Positions 9,201-17,642 of a DNA stretch of 64,000 nucleotides are shown here, piece after piece (position 1 is the first letter of the stretch; the number at the start of each line of letters is the position of its first letter). The stretch covers positions 1 through 64,000 of the forward strand of contig CAZULM010000023.1 of NCBI GenBank assembly GCA_964621185.1. The letters run 5' to 3'. The notes beneath the pieces were generated by a model. That model was not told where the DNA came from and made no database searches. It saw only the letters and a program-made list of their open reading frames with translations. Source of the stretch: M3007 sp964621185 (GTDB lineage Bacteria > Bacteroidota > Bacteroidia > Chitinophagales > Saprospiraceae). A program made the translations under genes and the position numbers.

Positions 9201-9438
9201 AAGGATAAGCCCCAACCCTGCCCAGCAATTTTTTAATGTGTCAAGTGAGGGGAAGCTGGAAGGTGCAGGTGTCGTAACTGTGTTCAATGCAACTGGGCAA
9301 ATATGCGCCAGGCAAACATTCAGTGACCTGTCTAAACCGGCAACCATAAACACCTCCTCGTTCAAAGAAGGCACCTATTTGGTGCAAATGCATGGAAAAC
9401 AAGGGATTGTGTCTGGGAAAGTAGTCATTAAGCACTAA
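6244..9438 (+). CDS. Large T9SS-exported protein with BNR-type propeller, SdrD-like and DUF7619-like domains
   Basis: A 1064-residue protein with a signal peptide (1-22, ending VFSQ). Residues about 25-590 carry repeated BNR/sortilin-type motifs (SHDHGSTW, SSDHGATF, SDDQGNSW, SSDSGSTW), indicating a ligand- or glycan-binding beta-propeller. Near 610 an SdrD B-like module begins with the calcium-loop motif KDDNNNGQREPGE. At about 825-975 is a domain of the DUF7619 type (GAYDPNEKQV; YTILFQNTGT; FFDFNDPIITN). The final ~75 residues (ISPNPAQQFFNVSS to the C-terminal strand) are a T9SS type A sorting domain, so it should be exported and anchored or released at the cell surface. Monocistronic by context. 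The ligand is unknown. Confidence 0.9.
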   Translation: MQHKTLISWFMAMSCCLPVFSQINWQHTNGPEGAASYYLNFDQEYAYYPDAHFLYRSADGQDWEKLPFGNLWPIESYGDVLAAQQGYGFAYDPGGPKFLVSHDHGSTWQEGAMPPLQSPGFTSLAVCTHGIYVADGHQNKIFKTTDEGLTWDFINPPGMYCYDIWAFDNRLYADWNSRFWRLAANGVDWDLVSPPFSPGDHPMSMFASGSLLFFATESNLYCSSDHGATFKKTTIPYHNSQDNFVQLGNRVYKSAGNTTIAYTEDGGASWIEVPNTGGIYFGNTGKAGGTLLLDAYDNGLYRLNETTFDISPAVTGLNSAPTGSFAALGNKLFATTLNGVYAYNLDNGIWTNSTPQPYQSDFRFSQIVASPSGKLACTSKHNPSYFYLSSDSGSTWDKIYPYANMGGFGAVEKIYWFGDVLHVDGFGMGGVSSSDFGQTWSPNPSYFVRIVNFKGKQWAASSSGVYRSDDQGNSWQKIDGPNLLAPNTLFATEDRLFVLGWYSQNHSALYSTEDGVNWQYSNDGLPTVSYSTDPVFYAYDGSVWKHENKYYFQQPSIGWFSSLDTCKTWLPLQRKLRGKLILIDTTFYTGAENGGVFKTGIPQTYGARSSGIVFKDDNNNGQREPGEQALPNVRINLTEPGIYRNFWFVTTNDAGDYSIASTANSADTLRPLIPTPYLLNINPTMHIVAGNSTGRDFGIHLMPDITDVSIRSQICGKPRPGFPVFASVQFNNDGTLPANGTVSVKLDPQFNITHVSPPPSSIIGTDSLVWDFSVALFEIQRISIFGLLKPTVPLGYPLVTRGKITPSLTDQTPANNTFVDIDTVVGAYDPNEKQVVPAKGLTDAEIKAGRPLTYTILFQNTGTFQADRVRITDQLDTALNWPTLRLVASSHTITGFQLLPGGLLEIVFDSIALPDSNTNEAASHGFVTFSIQRNQTYNPNYKIKNKAAIFFDFNDPIITNTVSTGLATTTVAVLEPNVSSAEQFGLRISPNPAQQFFNVSSEGKLEGAGVVTVFNATGQICARQTFSDLSKPATINTSSFKEGTYLVQMHGKQGIVSGKVVIKH

Positions 9439-9509
9439 GGCACTGCAGGGCTTCACCTTGCAAGAATATCATTGGGAATTGCACCCGTTCCATCTGAACG
9501 GCATCTTTT

Positions 9510-10220
9510 TTACAGGTAAAAGGGCGCTGTCATTTCTAAAAAAGCCTCTGAATACCCCGCTTCATGGCCATTAAGCTGCAATTGGCCGCGCTGAAACCGC
9601 CCCGGTTCGCGCTCCAATTGCAGCAACAATCGCTCTACAGGCTTTCCCGCGCGCGCACGAACCTGTACCTCCCGGGTGCAATACAAGCCCAATGGAACGG
9701 CCAATTCACACAAGCGCCTGCCCTCCTTTTCTGGAAGGATAAAGCAACATTTTCCTGCCGGGCCGAGCAAACGCTGCACACCTGCCAGCAAATCAAGGAG
9801 GGAAAGGTTGTTTATGGAACGCGCGAGGCCCCGCTCCTGATCGGGCGAAGTGGTAGTTTCAGAGAAATACGGTGGGTTGCTCACAATCAAATCGAACTGC
9901 AAGCTGGATTCTATGGAAAATTCCTGAAGCGGGGATTCCGTGACTACCAGCCTGTCTTCCCAGGGAGAAATGCCGAAATTTTTGGCGGCACAAACCACAG
10001 AACCTGGGTGAATGTCTATGGCGCAAATATGTACGCCCGGCCCCGTCCGCTGTGCCAACATGAGCGCGACGAGCCCGGTTCCTGTGCCAATGTCCAAAAC
10101 AGTGCCAGCCCCTTCCACATCCGCCCAAGCGCCCAGCAACACGCCATCCGTGCCAACGGCGTGCACCACATCTTCCTGGAAAACGCTAAATCTTTTGAAA
10201 TGGAAGGGCGAAAAATTCAT
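9510..10220 (-). CDS. trmN6: tRNA1(Val) (adenine(37)-N6)-methyltransferase
   Basis: A 236-residue class I SAM-dependent methyltransferase. The SAM-binding motif DIGTGTG is at 43-49, an acidic AIDI at the end of strand 2, and the N6-adenine catalytic motif NPPY at 115-118. The beginning MNFSPFHFKRFSVFQ and the overall length match TrmN6/YfiC, which methylates A37 of tRNA1Val. I start at 10220: an upstream in-frame ATG at 10376 would add 52 residues that lie almost wholly inside the preceding gene and do not resemble the family. With this start it overlaps the 3' end of the PLD gene by 35 bp, suggesting coupled translation. Confidence 0.88.
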   Translation of the reverse strand: MNFSPFHFKRFSVFQEDVVHAVGTDGVLLGAWADVEGAGTVLDIGTGTGLVALMLAQRTGPGVHICAIDIHPGSVVCAAKNFGISPWEDRLVVTESPLQEFSIESSLQFDLIVSNPPYFSETTTSPDQERGLARSINNLSLLDLLAGVQRLLGPAGKCCFILPEKEGRRLCELAVPLGLYCTREVQVRARAGKPVERLLLQLEREPGRFQRGQLQLNGHEAGYSEAFLEMTAPFYL

Positions 10221-12345
10221 GCTCGGTCTGGATGAGGGCAAAGTAATGGCCAACAGGCAACAAGCTGATATCCAAGGTCTTCGATGCTGGACTCGGGTCG
10301 TATGATTCGGACAAGACAAGTTCCCCCAACAGGTTGCGAATACTAATCTGCTGCAAGGCCCCAGTTGCCAATTCAATGCTTAAGAATGTTTTGGCAGGAT
10401 TTGGGTACAGTCTTACTTGCCCGCTCGTCTGCGAATAGCTCGCCACAGAAGCCTCCTTCCAGCGCTTTTCGAACTCTGCCTTGAACAAGGACGCCAAACG
10501 TGGATCGCGCAGCACCAGCGTGTTCTCGTCGTTGACCGTCTCCGCCGACACGCTCCAGTTGTGCGAGCCGGTCAGCACCGTCGGGTCGCTGTCGTTGGGG
10601 TCGAACACCCCGTATTTGTGGTGCAGCTCGCCCGAGATCGGGTGTGGGCGGCAATCGATGCCGAACGACTTCAAATAGTTGATTTCAACGCCGGGGTCGC
10701 CGATATTTTCGATCATGCCCCGAACGCTGGCGCCGTTCTGGAAAACATCGACCAAGGCATCGGCGATTTCGTTCTTGGTGAATGAAAAGGTAGCGAACAA
10801 GGCTTCCGAACTGGCTGCATAAACCGTTTCCACAATTCGGTTTGTGGTAAGGTCGGAAGGTGAAAACCAGCAATCGACCGGGACGTCCCCTACGATGAAA
10901 TGGTGGGGCGTGTTGTCGCGCTTGCTCGATCCGAAGCGGCTGTTCTGGAGGTTGGGCTGGCTCCCGCTGCCGCCCCACATCTCTTCAAACTCGATCTGGT
11001 AGGCTCGGGCAAGCGATTGGTCCTGGATAAAAAGGGTGTTGTTGAAATCGGTGTTGATGTTCTGGTTCGTCCAGTTCAGGGAGCCGCTCATCACCCAGGC
11101 TTTGTGGGCAATATCCGCGTCGATTGCCAAAAATTTATCGTGCATGATGCCCTCATTGTTACCCAAAAGGACCGGGAAGGCTGGCGCCGGGTTCAGGGCG
11201 CTGTTCGTCACGCCCAGGGAACCGACGTAACGCACGCGCACCCCTCGGTTGTGGGCGTCTTTCAAGGCATTGGTAATGTCGCTGCGGTTGTTGTTGTACA
11301 TCGCCACGTCTATCGTCTGCTGGGCGGCATTGATGCGGGCTATGGTTTCGGCCACCACTTCGGCGCTGCTCTGCCCGTCAGGCACATAGCCGTTGGCGTA
11401 GGCAAGGTCGATGGGCTTGTTGAAATAAACTTTGATTTGCCCTGTCGAAAGCGATTTTGTAGCAAAGGGCATTGATTTTGAAAGGATTATGTTCCCATTG
11501 TGGTTCGATTCTGCTTGCACCCAATAGACCGTGCCCGCTTGTAGCCCTGATAAATTGTAGCTAAATGAACTGGAGCTCCCCGGCACCGTGACCGTGGCGC
11601 CTAGCGCCGGTGTGCTGCCATAGTGCAACTTGACGCTGGCGCTGAGGTTGGTTCCCCAATGCAGGCTAAAACCGGTGGTGCTAATATCGGATTGGGCCAA
11701 TTGATCGGTGTAATAAAAACAAAGGCTCTCGTCAAAATCGTCCTGCGACCTGGGAAGCAGTTGAAAATCATTGTATTGTGAAAGGATACCCTTCAGGTAA
11801 ACCGGAGTTCCGGGTATCGCTTTGCCCGTCAAGGGATGCCCCGACCGGACATATACCTTGGCCGAATTTCCCGCTCCGTCGGATATGCTATAAGTGCCGG
11901 AAGAAAACGTGCCGCCGCCCGCTGCAAATACCACGCATTGCAGGGCTACTATCTGGCTTTCATAGACTTCTGAAATTTCGGAAAGCCCGATATGTTTCGG
12001 CGCCGGCAAGGGCCGGTTGCCTGCAATGACCGTGTAAGAACTGATCGGGCTGATTTCCAACAGGCCAAAATAATCGACCAACGTGCCGCTGACCTCAATG
12101 CTGTCGCCCGTTTTTACCGCCGCTTCAAAACCTGCCTGCGAACCGCTGCCGGGAAATGCCGCGATGCCCGCCGTGCCGTCCTGCAGGTAACGGATCTTCC
12201 CAAGCTCGGCGCCGTTGGTGACAACGCCCCGGACGGTGACCTGAGCCCCAGGCCCCTGTGCGCGGGCGGCCTGTATGGAAACAACCTGCGCGGTGAGCAG
12301 GCAAGGGGACAATAAACATGCAATTATTAAAATTCTGGATCCCAT
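10186..12345 (-). CDS. Secreted phospholipase D-family protein with T9SS sorting domain
   Basis: A 719-residue exported protein. A signal peptide ends at LLTAQ (about residue 20), then an OB-fold/DUF5689-like region (about 25-200) and a fibronectin III module (about 210-305). Two complete HKD motifs follow: HDKFLAID and HHKYGVFD, each followed by a GSLNW/GSHNW segment, so the paired phosphodiesterase active site is intact. The C terminus (YPNPAKTFLSI onward) is a T9SS type A sorting domain. PLD-family enzymes hydrolyse phosphodiesters; secreted ones can be nucleases or phospholipases, and the OB-fold makes a nuclease role plausible but unproven. I start at 12345 because the signal peptide begins there; an ATG at 12405 adds a non-signal extension. 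Confidence 0.87.
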   Translation of the reverse strand: MGSRILIIACLLSPCLLTAQVVSIQAARAQGPGAQVTVRGVVTNGAELGKIRYLQDGTAGIAAFPGSGSQAGFEAAVKTGDSIEVSGTLVDYFGLLEISPISSYTVIAGNRPLPAPKHIGLSEISEVYESQIVALQCVVFAAGGGTFSSGTYSISDGAGNSAKVYVRSGHPLTGKAIPGTPVYLKGILSQYNDFQLLPRSQDDFDESLCFYYTDQLAQSDISTTGFSLHWGTNLSASVKLHYGSTPALGATVTVPGSSSSFSYNLSGLQAGTVYWVQAESNHNGNIILSKSMPFATKSLSTGQIKVYFNKPIDLAYANGYVPDGQSSAEVVAETIARINAAQQTIDVAMYNNNRSDITNALKDAHNRGVRVRYVGSLGVTNSALNPAPAFPVLLGNNEGIMHDKFLAIDADIAHKAWVMSGSLNWTNQNINTDFNNTLFIQDQSLARAYQIEFEEMWGGSGSQPNLQNSRFGSSKRDNTPHHFIVGDVPVDCWFSPSDLTTNRIVETVYAASSEALFATFSFTKNEIADALVDVFQNGASVRGMIENIGDPGVEINYLKSFGIDCRPHPISGELHHKYGVFDPNDSDPTVLTGSHNWSVSAETVNDENTLVLRDPRLASLFKAEFEKRWKEASVASYSQTSGQVRLYPNPAKTFLSIELATGALQQISIRNLLGELVLSESYDPSPASKTLDISLLPVGHYFALIQTEHEFFALPFQKI

Positions 12346-12456
12346 GATGCGGTGTTTTGCCGGGCGCTTGTGCCAGGCGCAGGCAAAGGTCACAACTTTC
12401 GGCACAAAAACCCCGCTGCATTTTCATGGTTTGCTGTTAAGGGCGAACTTTGTGCC

Positions 12457-12990
12457 ATGGAAAAACTCAGCATGGACGCGCTCAAGCGCCTTTCCGTCCC
12501 GGAATTCAAGCGCAAGGACAAGCTCCCGGTCACCATCCTGCTCGACAACGTGCGCTCCGGGCTGAACGTGGGCTCTATCTTCCGCAGCGCCGATGCATTC
12601 GCCATAGAAAAAGTGCTTCTCTGCGGCATCACGGCCCAGCCACCCCATCGCGAGATACTAAAAACAGCGCTGGGCAGCACAGAGTCGGTGGACTGGGCAT
12701 ATTTTCAGGATGCGCTCGATGCAGTGAAAGCCCTTAAAAGCCAGGGCTTTCATCTATTTGCCATAGAACAGACCAAAGATAAAACCTGGCTGCAAGACTT
12801 TGAACCAAAAACCGGCAAGAAATACGCGTTCATCTTGGGAAATGAAGTGGAAGGCGTCGGTGAGCAGGTGCTTGCCCATTGCGACGGCGTGCTGGAAATA
12901 CCCCAATTCGGCACGAAGCACTCGCTGAACGTGGCGGTGGCGGCCGGGATCGTATTGTGGGAGGCTCAAAGGAAAATTCGTGTTCTTTAA
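12457..12990 (+). CDS. SpoU/TrmH-family RNA 2'-O-methyltransferase
   Basis: A 177-residue SPOUT methyltransferase. Three knot motifs are visible: NVGSIFRSADAF (motif 1), FILGNEVEGV (motif 2) and SLNVAVAAGIVLWEA (motif 3). These bind SAM in the trefoil knot and provide the catalytic Arg and Asn. The family methylates the 2'-OH of tRNA or rRNA; the target cannot be named. The protein lacks a separate N-terminal RNA-binding domain, so it is a compact member. The start chosen is the ATG at 12457; the ATG at 12352 would add a low-complexity 35-residue extension. It diverges from the PLD gene and converges with the PKD gene 33 bp downstream. Confidence 0.87.
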   Translation: MEKLSMDALKRLSVPEFKRKDKLPVTILLDNVRSGLNVGSIFRSADAFAIEKVLLCGITAQPPHREILKTALGSTESVDWAYFQDALDAVKALKSQGFHLFAIEQTKDKTWLQDFEPKTGKKYAFILGNEVEGVGEQVLAHCDGVLEIPQFGTKHSLNVAVAAGIVLWEAQRKIRVL

Positions 12991-13023
12991 GCCTCCCATT
13001 TATCCCTGTTAGTTGGCAAATGC

Positions 13024-16000
13024 CTACCGCTGAACCGCTACCTTTATAAACTTTGCAGCCGCCCCTGCCCGTATTTGCAGCAAATAAACCCCGGCAGGCA
13101 GGTTTTCGTATTCAAAGTTCATCAGCAAACGCCCGGTACCAAACGCCACCACTTCTGAAGACACCAGCCTACCATCAGGCCCAAAAAGGGAAAGTTGCAC
13201 ATCATCCTTGGCTTCTCCGGTCATTTCCAGCGTGAAGTTGCCCTTGTTCGGGTTGGGGAAAAGCCCGACGGATTCCATCCATGCCGGGTTATCGGCAGCG
13301 CTCGTGCCTACCGAGACCATTTGTTCCAGGATACTGGCGCCGCATTGGTTTTGCGCCGTCAGCTGAACCACATAATGGCCGGGGAGGGCGTAAGTATGGG
13401 TGGGCGCTTGGAGCATGCTTGTGTTGCCATCGCCAAAGCTCCACATATAACTGTCGGCATTTTGCGAATTGTTGATGAGGCTTATGGTCAAGCCCGTCGA
13501 GTCAACCGTAAAAGAAGCGGTCGGGAAGCCGATCACGGTGATAAAGGCAGTTTTCACCTGAACATCCGACCCAAAGGCATTGCTGGCGGTGAGCGTCACA
13601 GGGTAAACCCCGGCTGAAGCATAAACAACCATCGGGTTGACGGCCACAGAGGTGGGCGGTGTCGCCCCCGGAAACTCCCAGGAATAGGTGTCAGCGCCGA
13701 CGCTCAGGTTGTTGAACTGTACCGGATCGCCCGCGCATACTTCGAGCTTATCCGCTTCAAAGTCCGCGCTTGGCGGGACGCCCAGCGTAACGGATTGGGT
13801 TACTGTGTCGGCCCCGCACTGGTTTTGCGCGACCAGCATGACGGTATAGGTGCCGTTGTTCCCGTAGCTGTGCGTCGGGTTCGCCAGGGTGCTGCTTTGC
13901 CCGTCGCCGAAGTGCCAGGTATAGCTGTCGGCAAATTGAGAATTGTTTTGGAGCGCAAGACTGAGCCCTGCAGCATTGCCGGCAAATGCCGCAACTGGCA
14001 GCCCAATTACCGTGATAAAGGCAGTTTTCACCTGAACATCCGACCCAAAAGCGTTGCTGGCCGTAAGCGTTACTGGATAAACCCCGGCTGTCGGGTACAC
14101 CACCAAAGGGTTGACGGCCACTGATGTGCCCGGGGCGGCTCCCGGAAACGCCCAGGAATAGGTGTCGGCGCCGACGCTCAGGTTGTTGAACTGGACCGGG
14201 TCGCCCGCGCATACTTCGAGCTTATCCGCTTCAAAATCAGCGCTTGGCGGGACGCCCAGCGTAACGGATTGGGTTACTGTGTCGGCCCCGCACTGGTTTT
14301 GCGCGACCAGCATGACGGTATAGGTGCCGTTGTTCCCGTAGCTGTGCGTCGGGTTCGCCAGGGTGCTGCTTTGCCCGTCGCCGAAGTGCCAGGTATAGCT
14401 GTCGGCAAATTGAGAATTGTTTTGGAGCGCAAGACTGAGCCCTGCAGCATTGCCGGCAAATGCCGCAACTGGCAGCCCAATTACCGTGATAAAGGCAGTT
14501 TTCACCTGAACATCCGACCCAAAAGCGTTGCTGGCCGTAAGCGTTACTGGATAAACCCCGGCTGTCGGGTACACCACCAAAGGGTTGACGGCCACTGACG
14601 TGCCCGGGTTGGCTCCCGGAAACGCCCAGGAATAGGTGTCGGCGCCGGCGCTCAGGTTGTTGAACTGAACCGGGTCGCCCGCGCATACTTCGAGCTTATC
14701 CGCTTCAAAGTCCGCGCTTGGCGGGACGCCCAGCGTAACGGATTGGGTTACTGTGTCGGCCCCGCACTGGTTTTGCGCGACCAGCATGACGGTATAGGTG
14801 CCGTTGTTCCCGTAGCTGTGCGTCGGGTTCGCCAGGGTGCTGCTTTGCCCGTCGCCGAAGTGCCAGGTATAGCTGTCGGCATTTGCGGAAGTATTGGTGA
14901 AAGAAGCATCCAGGCCGGTAGTCAGAAAGCTGAAGCCCACGGTCAAGGCCGGAGGCGCCGTTATGGTGAGCGTGGTGCTTGCTTGTGTGCCGACATTGTC
15001 GGTTACTGTAACGGTATAGGTACCTGCCGTCAACATGACGGCAACAGAATCTGTCTGGCCATTGCTCCATAGGAAAGAATAGGGCGCTTTGCCCCCCTGA
15101 ACAGCTACTATAGCGCTGCCATCAGCTGTTTCAGGGCAACTGGCATTTACAGTTCCTTCAACACTGATATTCAGTGCTTGGACTATGCTTTTTTTGGTAA
15201 CATATATAGAATTCGAGCCGCCGCTTATTACGTTTGCGCCAATGGTGAGGGTCGGGCTTTTTGAATAACCACCAAGGGACAAATTGTTGTAATCAGCTGA
15301 AATAGCAAGCCCCCGATCGTCATTAGAGCCCGTAAATTTTTCAGCAAAAGCTACTGATCCGTCGGCAGGGTCTAATTTGATATAAAAAGCATCCCTGCTT
15401 CCGAGCGGCTCCAGCAAGGTGCTGCCCGCCAGGGTGGCGCTTCGGAAAAAGCCGTGCAAATGCAAATGATCTTCCGACCAGACAGTTCCGTAGAGATAGC
15501 TATCGCCGGTAAGGGTGATCTTTTTAGCCCAATCAACATTGCCTGTTGTGGCGCTCATTTTTGTGATGAACAAGTGATAATCATCTGAACCACTGGCTGC
15601 AGTCAGGGAGATACCTGTCGAAATTTGGGTGGTATGTTTGAAACTGGCAGTGACAAACAGGGATTGTCCATCTTCAGACAGCGTCACAAATTGCTTGGTA
15701 TCGGTACCAGAGCCACTGCTGAAAATTTTCTGCCAAATCAAAGCGCCAGTAACGGCACTTCGTTTTTCCGTGAAAAAACTTCCATTATAACATGCACAAG
15801 GAATTAATTGGTAGTTTTGGGAATAGTTGCCGCTGGTATAAACGCCCCCTTCAGCATCCAATTCTATTCCAAACACTTCGTCGAGGTTGCTGCTTGAGCC
15901 TGTTTGTACAGCCCAACTGACCTGGGATAAGTTGGGCGAAAGCTTTACCAAAAAATTGTCGCGGCTGTTGGAGTTTGGCAGGGAATAGGGGCCAAAAACA

Positions 16001-16512
16001 GCATCGCCCGACTTCCAGCCCGCCGCGTAGCAGTTTCCTGCAGCATCGGTCTTTAAAACCCTTACCCAACTGCGGGCAGTGCCACCAGCCTGGTAGGTAG
16101 CCAGTATTTGTCCTGCTGAACTGATTTTTTGTATTACGGCCAGACTGTCGGTCAGGCCGGGGGTTAAAATCGAGCCGCCCCAAAATACATTGCCCTGAGC
16201 GTCACAAGTGACGTGATACGGCTTTTCATCAAACAACTTAATCCAAACGGCTTGCCCGGCTGGATCCAGTTTTAGTAAATAGCCCCGATTGACATTGTTA
16301 GGCCCACTGACAGACACCGTATCAAAAGCTACATTTCCGCTCAACTGACCAACAACGTACAAGCTACCGTCTGGGGCATTTGCAATAGCGTTGTTGGAAA
16401 ATGAAGCGCTGATAGCGGCGGAATACCGCTTGGCAAACTGCCAGGCTTGGGCTTGCAAATTCAATTGAAAAAGGCTGCAAAAAAGACATAAGGAAAGAGA
16501 GATTGGCTTCAT
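13024..16512 (-). CDS. Giant T9SS-exported protein with near-identical PKD repeats
   Basis: A 1162-residue protein with a signal peptide (MKPISLSL to LQAQA). Residues about 20-500 form an SBBP/propeller-like region (PDGSLYVVGQLSGN, DAAGNCYAAGWKSG). A SprB-type repeat follows at about 500-580 (CPETADGSAIVAVQGGKAPY). Next come six or seven PKD domains with the hallmark YTWHFGDGQSSTLANPTHSY. The C terminus (LFPNPNKGNFTLEM onward) is a T9SS sorting domain. PKD domains act as extracellular spacers or polysaccharide/protein-binding modules. The PKD pairs are encoded by 474-bp repeats almost identical in DNA. I start at 16512, where the signal peptide begins, rather than at an ATG 186 bp upstream whose extension is Arg/Cys-rich and lacks homology signs. 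Confidence 0.9.
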   Translation of the reverse strand: MKPISLSLCLFCSLFQLNLQAQAWQFAKRYSAAISASFSNNAIANAPDGSLYVVGQLSGNVAFDTVSVSGPNNVNRGYLLKLDPAGQAVWIKLFDEKPYHVTCDAQGNVFWGGSILTPGLTDSLAVIQKISSAGQILATYQAGGTARSWVRVLKTDAAGNCYAAGWKSGDAVFGPYSLPNSNSRDNFLVKLSPNLSQVSWAVQTGSSSNLDEVFGIELDAEGGVYTSGNYSQNYQLIPCACYNGSFFTEKRSAVTGALIWQKIFSSGSGTDTKQFVTLSEDGQSLFVTASFKHTTQISTGISLTAASGSDDYHLFITKMSATTGNVDWAKKITLTGDSYLYGTVWSEDHLHLHGFFRSATLAGSTLLEPLGSRDAFYIKLDPADGSVAFAEKFTGSNDDRGLAISADYNNLSLGGYSKSPTLTIGANVISGGSNSIYVTKKSIVQALNISVEGTVNASCPETADGSAIVAVQGGKAPYSFLWSNGQTDSVAVMLTAGTYTVTVTDNVGTQASTTLTITAPPALTVGFSFLTTGLDASFTNTSANADSYTWHFGDGQSSTLANPTHSYGNNGTYTVMLVAQNQCGADTVTQSVTLGVPPSADFEADKLEVCAGDPVQFNNLSAGADTYSWAFPGANPGTSVAVNPLVVYPTAGVYPVTLTASNAFGSDVQVKTAFITVIGLPVAAFAGNAAGLSLALQNNSQFADSYTWHFGDGQSSTLANPTHSYGNNGTYTVMLVAQNQCGADTVTQSVTLGVPPSADFEADKLEVCAGDPVQFNNLSVGADTYSWAFPGAAPGTSVAVNPLVVYPTAGVYPVTLTASNAFGSDVQVKTAFITVIGLPVAAFAGNAAGLSLALQNNSQFADSYTWHFGDGQSSTLANPTHSYGNNGTYTVMLVAQNQCGADTVTQSVTLGVPPSADFEADKLEVCAGDPVQFNNLSVGADTYSWEFPGATPPTSVAVNPMVVYASAGVYPVTLTASNAFGSDVQVKTAFITVIGFPTASFTVDSTGLTISLINNSQNADSYMWSFGDGNTSMLQAPTHTYALPGHYVVQLTAQNQCGASILEQMVSVGTSAADNPAWMESVGLFPNPNKGNFTLEMTGEAKDDVQLSLFGPDGRLVSSEVVAFGTGRLLMNFEYENLPAGVYLLQIRAGAAAKFIKVAVQR
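13747..14880 (-). repeat. 474-bp tandem coding repeat (PKD pair), 2 full copies and a partial third
   Basis: Units begin at 13747, 14221 and 14695 (period 474 bp = 158 codons). Copies one and two are identical over roughly 350 bp and differ at only a handful of sites elsewhere; the third matches for about 180 bp before diverging. A more diverged half-unit precedes the first copy at about 13535-13746. Such DNA-level identity implies recent duplication or ongoing gene conversion. Confidence 0.92.
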
Positions 16513-16572
16513 CGTCTGTTGGTTTGGTGAAAAAGAAGGGTTGCTCTGACCTATATGGATCGAACAACGACG

Positions 16573-16603
16573 CAAAAGTGCAGGAGAAACCGCTGCGCCA
16601 CAA
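16573..16603 (-). promoter_or_regulatory. Candidate promoter for the PKD protein gene
   Basis: On the minus strand TTG (16601-16603) is followed after 20 nt by CACTTTTG (16573-16580), one base from the Bacteroidota -7 consensus TAnnTTTG. The leader to the ATG at 16512 would be about 55 nt. Confidence 0.45.
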
Positions 16604-16648
16604 CCCGGAAACCAGGGAAATACAAGGCTTGAATAAAGCGTGAAAGCC

Positions 16649-16666
16649 CTCACGGATATCCGTGAG
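16649..16666. promoter_or_regulatory. 18-bp perfect palindrome, possible operator
   Basis: ctcacggatatccgtgag is a perfect 18-bp palindrome about 45 bp upstream of the candidate -33 element of the PKD gene, in the 203-bp gap after the OmpA-like gene. It has no T-tract, so an operator for a dimeric regulator is more likely than a terminator. The regulator is unknown. Confidence 0.45.
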
Positions 16667-16715
16667 CGGAATGGAAAGTAACCGTTGAAAGAAAGCAACA
16701 GGTCAGGAAAGAAGG

Positions 16716-17585
16716 CTATTCGGCCAAAGGCACCACAGGCATCAAGGGCTTGAAAACAATCTCTGTGCGCCGGTTTTTCATCCGTCCTTCAGCAGTCTCG
16801 TTTGATGTAACAGGGTAGAACTCGCCTTTGCCCACCGACGTGAGCTGGTTGGCATTGGTGTTGTACTCGCGCACCATGATGCGGGCCACGTTGGTCGCGC
16901 GCTGAAGGCTCCAGTCCCAGGTGTCTTGCAAGGTTTTTTCTTTCGGCGGGAGCTTGTTGTCGGTATAGGCCACGATGTCGAGGCTGATGCTGGGCCTGCT
17001 GCTCAGGAAGCCAGCCAACTGCGCCAACAAATTGCGGCCACCTGCGCTTATGGCTACCCCTCCTGCATCGAAAAGCAGGTTGTCCGGAACGGTCATCTTA
17101 ACGGTTTCTGCATCTGTCACGATGGTCAGGCCCAGATTCTTTTGCGCCCTGAATACAGTTGACAAGTCAATTTCAAGCTCCATGAGGGTGTTTTTTCGCT
17201 TCAGCTGTATGCCCTTAACCCTGTTGAGGGCATCGTTCCGCTTTTCCAGTTCCTCCCGGGTTTCGGCCAGCCTTTTGTCCAGCGCCCCTTTTTCTGACAA
17301 GAGTTTGTTTGCCGATTCACCCATGCTTTGGGTGCGATCAGTCAGCTCGGCTTGCAGGTCCTTGATTTCGGCATCTTGCTGGCCCAGATTGCGGTTGAGC
17401 TCTGCCACCATTTTTACAAACCCATTGGACTCGTTCCGGCGTTGCAACACTTCCTGCACCAGGATTTTTTCCCTTGCCTCCGCAGCGATGCGGGCATTCT
17501 TTTCTTTGCGGTAAACTTTTGCGCCGACGCAGCCTTGAAGGGCCATCAACGCCAGGCCCAGCAGGGCAGCGACAGTTTTCTTCAT
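16716..17585 (-). CDS. OmpA-like lipoprotein with coiled coil
   Basis: A 289-residue lipoprotein. The signal peptide ends in the lipobox LQGC at about residues 15-18, giving an acylated Cys. A long heptad-rich coiled coil spans about 25-130. An OmpA C-terminal-like domain follows (about 150-280): DIVAYTDN, SLQRATNVARIMV, SVGKGEFYPV and NRRTEIVF correspond to the peptidoglycan-binding motifs. It probably tethers the outer membrane to peptidoglycan, with the coiled coil as spacer. I start at 17585, where the lipoprotein signal begins; an ATG at 17612 adds only nine polar residues. It diverges from a small lipoprotein gene. Confidence 0.85.
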   Translation of the reverse strand: MKKTVAALLGLALMALQGCVGAKVYRKEKNARIAAEAREKILVQEVLQRRNESNGFVKMVAELNRNLGQQDAEIKDLQAELTDRTQSMGESANKLLSEKGALDKRLAETREELEKRNDALNRVKGIQLKRKNTLMELEIDLSTVFRAQKNLGLTIVTDAETVKMTVPDNLLFDAGGVAISAGGRNLLAQLAGFLSSRPSISLDIVAYTDNKLPPKEKTLQDTWDWSLQRATNVARIMVREYNTNANQLTSVGKGEFYPVTSNETAEGRMKNRRTEIVFKPLMPVVPLAE

Positions 17586-17609
17586 GTTATGCTTCTTGTG
17601 TTTGTGGGG

Positions 17610-17637
17610 CAAATGTAAACCCAGGCAAATACTTTTG
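17610..17637. promoter_or_regulatory. Divergent pair of -7 (TAnnTTTG) boxes
   Basis: TACATTTG reads on the minus strand at 17610-17617, 24 bp before the OmpA-lipoprotein ATG. TACTTTTG reads on the plus strand at 17630-17637, 5 bp before the ATG at 17643, which would give a nearly leaderless mRNA. The two boxes are only 12 bp apart, so the two promoters must compete or be co-regulated. Clear -33 TTG elements at the right distance were not found. Confidence 0.5.
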
Positions 17638-17642
17638 CAGTT

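Noticed and set aside
16513..16698. Longer N terminus for the PKD protein
   Set aside because: The extension precedes a proper signal peptide and spans the palindrome and promoter region.
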